Assembly (NCBI RefSeq): GCF_900163565.1
Contig: NZ_FUHU01000026.1
Location: forward strand, 248,001 to 312,000
Reading direction: 5' to 3'
Source of the DNA: Agrococcus casei LMG 22410
GTDB lineage: Bacteria; Actinomycetota; Actinomycetes; Actinomycetales; Microbacteriaceae
DNA length: 64,000 nucleotides
Positions 1 to 6,064 of the stretch are shown here, in pieces. The number at the start of each line of letters is the position of its first letter. Position 1 is the first letter of the stretch. Made by a program: the position numbers and the translations under genes. The notes under the pieces are model-generated. The model had not been told where the DNA came from and ran no database searches. It saw nothing but the letters and a program-made list of their open reading frames with translations.

Positions 1-692
1 TCGAGCTCATGCTCACCGGATCCGCGGGCCAGTCGCTCGGAGCCTTCGCACCGCGCGGACTCTCGATCCGGCTGCACGGCGATGCGAACGACTTCGTCGG
101 CAAGGGGCTCTCGGGAGCGCAGATCGCACTGAGTCCTCACCCCAGCTCGAAGCTCGTTGCAGAGGAGAACGTCATAGCGGGCAACGTGATCGGATACGGC
201 GCGACTTCGGGAGTGATGAGCCTCCGGGGGATCGTGGGCGAGCGCTTCCTCGTTCGCAACTCCGGTGCGACGGCGATCGCAGAGGGAGTGGGCGATCATG
301 CCCTCGAGTACATGACGGGAGGCACAGCAGTCATCATCGGACCGACGGGCCGCAACATCGGCGCCGGGATGTCTGGCGGCATCGCCTACATCAGGACCCT
401 CGAGCGCAACCTCATGAACGCTGAGGCGCTGATGAGCGGTGAGCTGCAGCTGCACTCGCTCAGCGACGAAGACGTGTCCGAGCTCAGAGCCCTGCTCGAG
501 CTGCATGTCGAGCTGACCGGCTCGCAGGTCGCCGCTGACATCCTGACCGCTCAGGACTGGGCCGAGTTCACGAAGATCGTGCCCCGTGACTGGGCTGCGG
601 TTCGCGCCATTCGCGCGAGGGCGGCAGCAGCGGGCGACGACCCTGACACTGAGCAGACGTGGCAGAAGATCCTGGAGGTGACCGGTGGCTGA
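1..692 (+). CDS. gltB: Glutamate synthase large subunit, C-terminal part (truncated by window edge)
   Basis: This is the last ~229 residues of the large subunit of NADPH-dependent glutamate synthase; the reading frame is open to the window edge, so the true start lies upstream. The visible part is the C-terminal GXGXG beta-helix domain: repeated Gly-rich turns are seen in GSAGQSLGAF, GDANDFVGKGLSG, GNVIGYGATSG and GGTAVIIGPTGRNIGAGMSGG. In the family this domain is structural and joins the FMN/3Fe-4S synthase domain. The holoenzyme converts glutamine plus 2-oxoglutarate into two glutamates using electrons from the small subunit. The gene overlaps gltD by 8 nt, so the two subunits are translationally coupled. 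Confidence 0.96.
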   Translation, partial: ELMLTGSAGQSLGAFAPRGLSIRLHGDANDFVGKGLSGAQIALSPHPSSKLVAEENVIAGNVIGYGATSGVMSLRGIVGERFLVRNSGATAIAEGVGDHALEYMTGGTAVIIGPTGRNIGAGMSGGIAYIRTLERNLMNAEALMSGELQLHSLSDEDVSELRALLELHVELTGSQVAADILTAQDWAEFTKIVPRDWAAVRAIRARAAAAGDDPDTEQTWQKILEVTGG

Positions 693-2133
693 TCCACGCG
701 GATTCCTGAAGACGACCGAACGAGAACTCCCGCCGAAGCGCCCGGTTGCGGTGCGCATCCTGGATTCCAAGGAGATCGGCGAGAAAGGCGACTCAGCCGT
801 GATCCGACGGCAGGCGAGCCGCTGCATGGACTGCGGCGTGCCGTTCTGCCACACCGGCTGCCCCCTGGGCAACCTGATCCCGGAGTTCAACGACCTCACG
901 TGGAGGGAGCAGCCCCGGCTCGCGGCCGAGAGCCTGCTCTCGACGAACAACTTTCCGGAGTTCACCGGCCGACTGTGCCCGGCACCGTGTGAATCCTCGT
1001 GTGTTCTCGGCATCAACCAGCCTGCGGTCACGATCAAGTCGATCGAGCAGTCCATCGCCGATGACATCTTCGAGAACGACTGGCTGGAGCCCCACCCGCC
1101 CTCGCGGCTCACCGGGCAGACCGTTGCCGTCGTCGGCTCGGGACCCGCGGGACTGGCTGCCGCCCAGCAGCTGACTCGCGCGGGCCACACCGTCGCGGTC
1201 TACGAGCGCGACGATCGGATCGGGGGCCTTCTTCGATACGGCATTCCCGATTTCAAGCTCGAGAAGCACCGCATCGACACGCGTGTCGAACAGCTCCGCG
1301 CAGAAGGCACCCGCTTTCGAACCGGTGTCGAGGTCGGGGTCGATCTGAGCTGGAGCGACCTTCGCGACCGCTTCGACGCAGTCGTGATTGCCACAGGAGC
1401 GCCTGTCCCGCGGGATCTGGCCATTCCCGGACGCGACCTCGGCGGAGTCCACTTCGCCATGGACTTCCTCGTGCAGCACAATCGTGCGGTCGCCGGCGAT
1501 GACGTGCTCGAACGCCTGAGCGCCGAGGAGAAACACGTGATCGTGCTCGGCGGCGGTGACACCGGATCGGACTGCATCGGCACGGCACATCGTCAGGGCG
1601 CCGCATCCGTCACGAACCTCGCGATAGGCGTGCGCCCGCCCGAAGCGCGACCCGCGCACCAGCCGTGGCCCGTCCATCCGACGATCTTCGAGGTGCAGAG
1701 CAGCCATGAGGAAGGCGGCTCTCGCGAGTACCTCGTGTCGACCGTCGAGTTCGTCGGAGAGCAGGGCCGCGTGCGGGCGCTTCGCGTGGCGGACACCGAG
1801 ATCGTCGACGGCGAACGGCGCCCGAAGCCCGGCACGGAGCGCGAGATCCCCGCAGACCTGGTGCTGCTCGCGATGGGCTTCACAGGCGCCGAGCCCGAGG
1901 CCGCAGCTGCGCTGGGGACGGACACCGGCCAGGGGAGCCTCTCTCGAGACGCATCCTATGCAACGGCCTCGGACGGCGTCTTCGTGGCTGGCGATGCGGG
2001 CCGCGGCGCAAGCCTGATCGTCTGGGCGATTGCCGAAGGGCGCGCCGTCGCGGCATCGGTCGACCGCTATCTGACGGGATCCACGATTCTGCCTTCACCC
2101 GTGAACGCAGACGCAAGACCTCTGATCGTTTGA
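685..2133 (+). CDS. gltD: Glutamate synthase small subunit
   Basis: A 482-residue NADPH-oxidising subunit that passes electrons to GltB. Cys47, Cys50, Cys55 and Cys59 (CMDCGVPFCHTGC) and Cys98, Cys102 and Cys106 are the expected N-terminal 4Fe-4S ligands. The FAD-binding GSGPAG is at about 151-156, the second Rossmann motif GGGDTGSDC for NADPH is near residue 285, and GVFVAGDAGRGASL near the C terminus closes the FAD site. The GTG start at 685 overlaps the gltB end; the SD-like GGAGGTG lies within gltB just upstream. Length and motif order are normal for GltD. Confidence 0.97.
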   Translation: MADPRGFLKTTERELPPKRPVAVRILDSKEIGEKGDSAVIRRQASRCMDCGVPFCHTGCPLGNLIPEFNDLTWREQPRLAAESLLSTNNFPEFTGRLCPAPCESSCVLGINQPAVTIKSIEQSIADDIFENDWLEPHPPSRLTGQTVAVVGSGPAGLAAAQQLTRAGHTVAVYERDDRIGGLLRYGIPDFKLEKHRIDTRVEQLRAEGTRFRTGVEVGVDLSWSDLRDRFDAVVIATGAPVPRDLAIPGRDLGGVHFAMDFLVQHNRAVAGDDVLERLSAEEKHVIVLGGGDTGSDCIGTAHRQGAASVTNLAIGVRPPEARPAHQPWPVHPTIFEVQSSHEEGGSREYLVSTVEFVGEQGRVRALRVADTEIVDGERRPKPGTEREIPADLVLLAMGFTGAEPEAAAALGTDTGQGSLSRDASYATASDGVFVAGDAGRGASLIVWAIAEGRAVAASVDRYLTGSTILPSPVNADARPLIV

Positions 2134-2137
2134 CGAG

Positions 2138-2143
2138 TAGGCT
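2138..2143 (+). promoter_or_regulatory. Candidate -10 box for pyk
   Basis: TAGGCT in the 51-nt gltD-pyk gap predicts transcription from about 2150 and a leader of about 35 nt that contains the SD GGAG at 2177-2180. No convincing -35 box is visible. Confidence 0.45.
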
Positions 2144-2184
2144 TGACACGGCTTTCGCCACATTCGATGCAAGGCAGGAGTGCA

Positions 2185-3687
2185 ATGAAACGCGCCAAGA
2201 TCGTAGCCACATTCGGACCGTCCATCTCGGGATACGAAGTGACGAAGTCTGCCATCCAGGCAGGCGTCAACGTCGCAAGACTCAACCTGAGCCACGGCTC
2301 GCACGAGGTGCACGAGGCGGTGTTCGCCGACATCCGCAAGGCCAGTGACGAGCTCCGCACCCCGGTCGGCATCCTCGTCGACCTCCAGGGGCCGAAAATC
2401 CGCCTCGGCAAGATCGCCGCAGGTCCCATCGACCTGGCCGACGGCGACATCATCACCATCACGACAGAAGACGTGCCCGGTGATCGCGACCTCGTCTCGA
2501 CGACGTTCAAGGGCCTGCCCGACGACGTCAAGCCCGGCGACCCGCTGCTGATCGACGACGGCAACGTTGCCCTCAAGGTGCTGGAGACCGACGGCACACG
2601 CGTTCGCGCCGAGACCGTCGTCGGCGGTCGCATCAGCGACAACAAGGGCATCAACCTGCCCGGCGTCGCCGTCAACGTGCCGGCGCTGAGCGAGAAGGAC
2701 GAAGACGATCTGCGCTGGGCGCTTCGCCTCGGGGCAGACATCATCGCGCTGTCATTCGTGCGGTCGGCCGACGACCTCAAGCGCGTGCACGAGATCATGG
2801 ACGAAGAGGGCGGCAGGCTGCCCGTCGTCGCCAAGATCGAGAAGCCGCAGGCGGTCGAGAACCTCAAGAGCATCATCGACGCCTTCGACGCGATCATGGT
2901 CGCGCGCGGCGACCTCGGCGTCGAGATGCCGCTCGAGCAGGTGCCGATCGTGCAGAAGCGCGCCGTCGAGCTCGCCCGCCGCTGGGCCAAGCCCGTCATC
3001 GTCGCGACCCAGGTGCTCGAGTCGATGATCGAGAACCCGCGCCCCACGCGCGCCGAGGCCAGCGACTGCGCCAACGCGATCCTCGACGGAGCAGACGCCG
3101 TCATGCTCTCGGGCGAGACCAGCGTCGGCAAGTACCCGATCGTGACGATCGAGACGATGGCACGCATCATCAATGCGACCGAGGCCAAGGGCATCAAGCG
3201 CATCCCGCCGCTGGGCACGCAGCCCCGCACGCAGGGCGGCGCGATCACGCTCGCAGCCCTCGATGTCGCCGAGTTCGTCGAGGCGAAGGCGATCATCGTC
3301 TTCACCGAGTCCGGCGACTCAGCACGCCGCATGTCGCGTCTGCGTCCGAAGATCCCCATGTTCGGCTTCACGCCGTCACCCGAGATCGAGTGCCGCATGC
3401 AGATGAACTGGGGCGTCAACACCCGCCTGGTCGACCGCGTCGACCACACCGACGACATGGTGGCGCAGGTCGACGACATCCTGATCGGCGAGCGCCTCGT
3501 CGCAAAGGGCGAGAAGGTCGTCGTCGTCTCAGGCATGCCTCCCGGCATCCCGGGATCCACCAACGACATCCGCGTGCACACGGTCGGCGACGTGCACGAC
3601 GAGGCTGCTCCGGCGTACCACGGCAAGCGCCGCATCGAGATTCAGCACACAGGTGCGATCCCGATCATCAAGCCCTCAGAAGGCTGA
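2185..3687 (+). CDS. pyk: Pyruvate kinase
   Basis: Catalyses phosphoenolpyruvate + ADP to pyruvate + ATP, the last step of glycolysis. The chosen ATG gives the canonical N terminus MKRAKIVATFGPS and is preceded by GGAG with 4 nt spacing; an in-frame ATG 42 nt upstream has no SD and adds non-conserved residues. The product is 500 residues. Visible motifs are NLSHGSH, VDLQGPKIRLG, the active-site KIEKPQAVENL (catalytic Lys), MVARGDLGVEMP, and TRAEASDCANAILDGADAVMLSGET, followed by the allosteric C-terminal domain. The gene is followed by a strong hairpin shared with the convergent mtnN. Confidence 0.97.
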   Translation: MKRAKIVATFGPSISGYEVTKSAIQAGVNVARLNLSHGSHEVHEAVFADIRKASDELRTPVGILVDLQGPKIRLGKIAAGPIDLADGDIITITTEDVPGDRDLVSTTFKGLPDDVKPGDPLLIDDGNVALKVLETDGTRVRAETVVGGRISDNKGINLPGVAVNVPALSEKDEDDLRWALRLGADIIALSFVRSADDLKRVHEIMDEEGGRLPVVAKIEKPQAVENLKSIIDAFDAIMVARGDLGVEMPLEQVPIVQKRAVELARRWAKPVIVATQVLESMIENPRPTRAEASDCANAILDGADAVMLSGETSVGKYPIVTIETMARIINATEAKGIKRIPPLGTQPRTQGGAITLAALDVAEFVEAKAIIVFTESGDSARRMSRLRPKIPMFGFTPSPEIECRMQMNWGVNTRLVDRVDHTDDMVAQVDDILIGERLVAKGEKVVVVSGMPPGIPGSTNDIRVHTVGDVHDEAAPAYHGKRRIEIQHTGAIPIIKPSEG

Positions 3688-3697
3688 TCGAGCCAGT

Positions 3698-4387
3698 TCA
3701 GCGAAGCAGTGTCAGCACAGCGGCAGCAGCCGCGGCTGACACTGCTTCGACTGTCTGGCGGTGCTCGTCGCCGGCGTCCGGGCCGCAGAGGTCTGAGATG
3801 CCGCGCAGCGACACGAACGGCAGATTGTGCGCGTACGAGACCTGGGCCAGCGCGGTCGACTCCATGTCGGTCGCGACAGCGTCGGGCCAGCGCTCTGCCA
3901 CACCGTCGAAGAGGTCGCCCGCCACGAAGGTGTCGCCCGAGATCATCGGGCCGGCCACAACAGCATCTGCTGCGCGCTCCAGCAGCGCAGGGTCGCCTGC
4001 GTAGGCCTCGGGCATGCCCGGAATCTGGCCCAGCGCATAGCCGAACGCAGTGGCATTGGCGACGGAATACGTGAGCACGCTGCTCGCCGCAACGTCTCCG
4101 ACGCGAACGCGTGCCGGGAATCCGCCTGCTGACCCGAAGGAGACGACGAAGTCGGGGGAGTACGAGGCGAGGGCAGCGGAAAGCGCCGATGCGGCGTTCA
4201 CGAGGCCGATGCCGCTCGTCACGAGCAGCACCTGATGCTCGGCGCCCGTCTCGTCGGCGACGGTCAGCAGCTCGCGGTCAGCGACGCCGTGCTTCGGCAG
4301 CCTGGCGACAGACGCGGCAAGCCGGCGCAGCTCACCAGCCTCGGCCGGCATGGCCGCAACCGCGATGGCGCGGATTGCCTCGGTCAC
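3698..4387 (-). CDS. mtnN: 5'-methylthioadenosine/S-adenosylhomocysteine nucleosidase
   Basis: A 229-residue PNP/UDP-phosphorylase-fold nucleosidase that removes adenine from S-adenosylhomocysteine and methylthioadenosine. Supporting motifs are the glycine-rich [14 protein letters not shown], the substrate-binding [10 protein letters not shown] and RGISD, whose Asp is the expected catalytic acid. I chose GTG at 4387 because it overlaps the luxS stop as GTGA, a coupling used all over this window; upstream in-frame ATGs lie inside luxS. Downstream of luxS, it supplies S-ribosylhomocysteine to LuxS. The last codons are folded into the inverted repeat at 3702-3749. A futalosine hydrolase is a less likely alternative given the luxS pairing. 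Confidence 0.9.
   Translation of the reverse strand: MTEAIRAIAVAAMPAEAGELRRLAASVARLPKHGVADRELLTVADETGAEHQVLLVTSGIGLVNAASALSAALASYSPDFVVSFGSAGGFPARVRVGDVAASSVLTYSVANATAFGYALGQIPGMPEAYAGDPALLERAADAVVAGPMISGDTFVAGDLFDGVAERWPDAVATDMESTALAQVSYAHNLPFVSLRGISDLCGPDAGDEHRQTVEAVSAAAAAAVLTLLR
3702..3749. terminator. Inverted repeat between pyk and mtnN
   Basis: Perfect 15-bp arms (3702-3716 and 3735-3749, CGAAGCAGTGTCAGC and its complement) flank an 18-nt loop. It lies just after the pyk stop but within the last codons of convergent mtnN. No U-run follows, so it is a candidate intrinsic or bidirectional terminator by position and stem strength only. Confidence 0.6.
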
Positions 4388-4857
4388 GCGTCGACCTGCT
4401 TCCATTCGTCGCGCTTGGCGAGGAACGCAGCGGCTGCCTGCTGAGCGCCCTCGAGGGTGTGGCTTGCGGCCCAGCCGCACTGCACCTCATTGGCGGCCGG
4501 AACCTCGGTCGCCTGCGTGACGCGCTCGAGCGTGGCAGCGAGGGTGTCGAGGAAGCCGTCGTAGCCTCCCTGCTCGTGCTGGTTGACGACTGCGACGTAG
4601 AAGCCCGTCTGGCATCCCATCGGCGAGATGTCGATGACGTTGCCGACGACATCGCGCATGTGCTCGGCCATGCTGTGCTCGAGCGAGTGCACGGTCGGCA
4701 TCTCGAGATGGGCGACGTTCGGCTGCGCGAACCGCACGTCGTACTTGGTCAGCACCGCCCCGCCGGGCAGGGTCTTCTCATCTGCGACTCGCACGAACGG
4801 AGCGGCGACGGCACGGTGATCGAGGTTGAAGCTTTCGACATTCATCTTCTTGTTCAT
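4384..4857 (-). CDS. luxS: S-ribosylhomocysteine lyase
   Basis: A 157-residue LuxS that cleaves S-ribosylhomocysteine to homocysteine and DPD, the AI-2 precursor. The metal ligands His57, His61 and Cys127 (HSLEH and EVQCGW), the active-site Glu60 and Cys82 ([10 protein letters not shown]) are all present, so it should be active. The ATG at 4857 is one nucleotide after the end of the upstream tRNA-Leu gene; there is no room for an SD. A second in-frame ATG at 4845 (MNVESF) fits the family N terminus too. The reading frame continues upstream through the tRNA, but that extension is just translated tRNA sequence. It is followed by mtnN with a 4-nt overlap. Confidence 0.93.
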   Translation of the reverse strand: MNKKMNVESFNLDHRAVAAPFVRVADEKTLPGGAVLTKYDVRFAQPNVAHLEMPTVHSLEHSMAEHMRDVVGNVIDISPMGCQTGFYVAVVNQHEQGGYDGFLDTLAATLERVTQATEVPAANEVQCGWAASHTLEGAQQAAAAFLAKRDEWKQVDA

Positions 4858-4858
4858 G

Positions 4859-4941
4859 TGCCGGTGGTGGGATTCGAACCCACACTCCCGTGAAGGAAGC
4901 GCATTTTGAGTGCGCCGCGTCTGCCGTTCCGCCACACCGGC
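4859..4941 (-). tRNA. tRNA-Leu (anticodon CAA)
   Basis: The minus strand folds as a class II tRNA: acceptor arms GCCGGTG/CACCGGC, T-arm GTGGG-TTCGAAT-CCCAC, anticodon stem GCGCA/TGCGC with loop CTCAAAA giving CAA, and a long variable arm, as expected for leucine. The discriminator base is A at 4859 and CCA is not encoded. It reads codon UUG. luxS begins one base downstream, so the two are likely co-transcribed. Confidence 0.95.
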
Positions 4942-4970
4942 TCGTGGCACCATCGGCCCCGTGCGTCTTC

Positions 4971-4977
4971 TAGACTA
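4971..4977. promoter_or_regulatory. Overlapping divergent -10 boxes for pdtaR and tRNA-Leu/luxS
   Basis: On the plus strand TAGACT (4971-4976) ends 6 nt before the pdtaR ATG, predicting a leaderless message. On the minus strand the complement of 4972-4977 reads TAGTCT and would start transcription about 24 nt before mature tRNA-Leu. The two hexamers share five positions. Confidence 0.55.
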
Positions 4978-4982
4978 GCGCT

Positions 4983-5609
4983 ATGACCGAAGCAGAATTC
5001 ACAGAGCCCGCGGCCGAGAGCGCCCCCGCGACGGCACGCCGCGTAGTTGTGGCAGAAGACGAGTCGCTGATCCGCATGGACATCGTCGAGACCCTGCGCG
5101 ACAACGGGTTCGAGGTCGTCGGCGAAGCCGGTGACGGCGAGCAGGCTGTTGCGCTCGCCACCGAGCTCAAGCCCGATGTCGTCGTGATGGACGTCAAGAT
5201 GCCCAAGATGGACGGCATCACCGCAGCAGAGAAGCTGCAGGAGACGCGCATCCCCGTCGTCATGCTCACCGCCTTCAGCCAGAAGGAGCTCGTCGAGCGC
5301 GCAGGAGAGGCAGGTGCGCTGGCCTACGTCGTCAAGCCGTTCAACCACAACGACCTGCTGCCGGCCATCGAGATCGCTCTGGCCCGCCACGAGCAGATCA
5401 TCGCGCTCGAGTCCGAGGTCGCCGACATGAGCGACCGCTTCGAGACGCGCAAGCTGGTCGACCGCGCCAAGGGCCTGCTGAATCAGCGCATGGCCCTCAG
5501 CGAGCCCGAGGCCTTCCGCTGGATCCAGAAGGCGTCGATGGACCGCCGTCTGACGATGGCCGAGGTCTCGCAGGCTGTCATCGAGCAGCTCGACGACGGC
5601 AAGAAGTAG
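4983..5609 (+). CDS. pdtaR: ANTAR-domain response regulator
   Basis: A 208-residue two-component response regulator with an RNA-binding output. The receiver domain (about 19-135) has the acidic pair Glu25/Asp26, phospho-acceptor Asp70 in VVVMDVKMPKMDG, Thr96 and Lys118. The C-terminal ANTAR domain (about 140-205: RKLVDRAKGLLNQRMALSE, AFRWIQKASM) is the type that acts as a transcription antiterminator on tandem hairpins in AmiR/NasT and in mycobacterial PdtaR. The position just upstream of polA matches mycobacterial pdtaR. The partner histidine kinase (PdtaS) is not in the window. The ATG has no SD and a TAGACT box 6 nt away. Confidence 0.93.
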   Translation: MTEAEFTEPAAESAPATARRVVVAEDESLIRMDIVETLRDNGFEVVGEAGDGEQAVALATELKPDVVVMDVKMPKMDGITAAEKLQETRIPVVMLTAFSQKELVERAGEAGALAYVVKPFNHNDLLPAIEIALARHEQIIALESEVADMSDRFETRKLVDRAKGLLNQRMALSEPEAFRWIQKASMDRRLTMAEVSQAVIEQLDDGKK

Positions 5610-5619
5610 CCGCTACTTC
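5603..5619. terminator. Short palindrome containing both stop codons (pdtaR / thioesterase)
   Basis: GAAGTAG (5603-5609) and CTACTTC (5613-5619) pair around a 3-nt loop. The TAG in the left arm ends pdtaR, and the CTA in the right arm is the stop of the convergent thioesterase gene. The stem is short, so terminator function is an inference. Confidence 0.4.
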
Positions 5620-6032
5620 CTGTCCTTCAGGAAGTTCGTGATCCGAATCGTCGAGAGCCTGCGGCCCTCGTCGTCGGTGCAGACGATCTCGTGCACGGTC
5701 ATCGACCTGCCGAGGTGCACCGCACGGCACTCGGCGTTCACGTGGCCTTCGCTGATCGAGCGCGTGTGCGTGGCGTTGATGTCGACGCCGACGGCGTACT
5801 TGCCAAGCGGCTCGGCGTGGATGTTCGCCGAGATCGACCCGAGGCTCTCGCCGACGACGCAGTAGGCGCCTCCGTGCACGATCCCGACAGGCTGCCGGTT
5901 GCCCTCGGCCGGCATCCGCGCACTCGAGTGATCGGCTGACAGCTTCGTGAACTCGATGCGCATCGTGTCGGCGAGTTCTCCGGCTCCGCGGCCGTCGAGA
6001 AACTGCTGCGTGAGGTCGTCCTTCTCCGTCAT
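5613..6032 (-). CDS. Hotdog-fold acyl-CoA thioesterase (PaaI family)
   Basis: A 139-residue single hotdog domain. The family core VHGGAYCVVGESLGSISAN (about 50-68) carries the His-Gly-Gly turn and the acidic residue on the hot-dog helix, and a second conserved strand HVNAECRAVHLGRSMTVHEI follows. Members hydrolyse acyl- or aromatic-CoA thioesters; the substrate cannot be told from sequence. It converges on pdtaR and diverges from polA. A weak -10-like GAGACT on the minus strand ends 6 nt before the ATG, matching the spacing seen at other leaderless starts here but lacking the first T. Confidence 0.85.
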   Translation of the reverse strand: MTEKDDLTQQFLDGRGAGELADTMRIEFTKLSADHSSARMPAEGNRQPVGIVHGGAYCVVGESLGSISANIHAEPLGKYAVGVDINATHTRSISEGHVNAECRAVHLGRSMTVHEIVCTDDEGRRLSTIRITNFLKDRK

Positions 6033-6051
6033 GGCTCAAGTCTCGCACGGC

Positions 6052-6057
6052 TAGGCT
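6052..6057 (+). promoter_or_regulatory. -10 box of leaderless polA promoter
   Basis: TAGGCT ends 7 nt before the polA ATG, which places the expected transcription start at or next to the start codon. No SD is present. Confidence 0.55.
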
Positions 6058-6064
6058 TGGGCGC

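Noticed and set aside
793-1707. Minus-strand open frame opposite gltD
   Set aside because: Same antisense artefact of high-GC codon use; no start signal or recognisable domain.
2067-3635. Long open frame on the minus strand opposite pyk (about 520 codons)
   Set aside because: It is the mirror of a strongly G/C-biased third-position gene, has Ser/Arg/Thr-rich sequence with no family motif, and pyk is certain.
4858-4953. N-terminal extension of luxS through the upstream sequence
   Set aside because: The extension is the translated tRNA-Leu gene (it reads [10 protein letters not shown]), a known annotation artefact.
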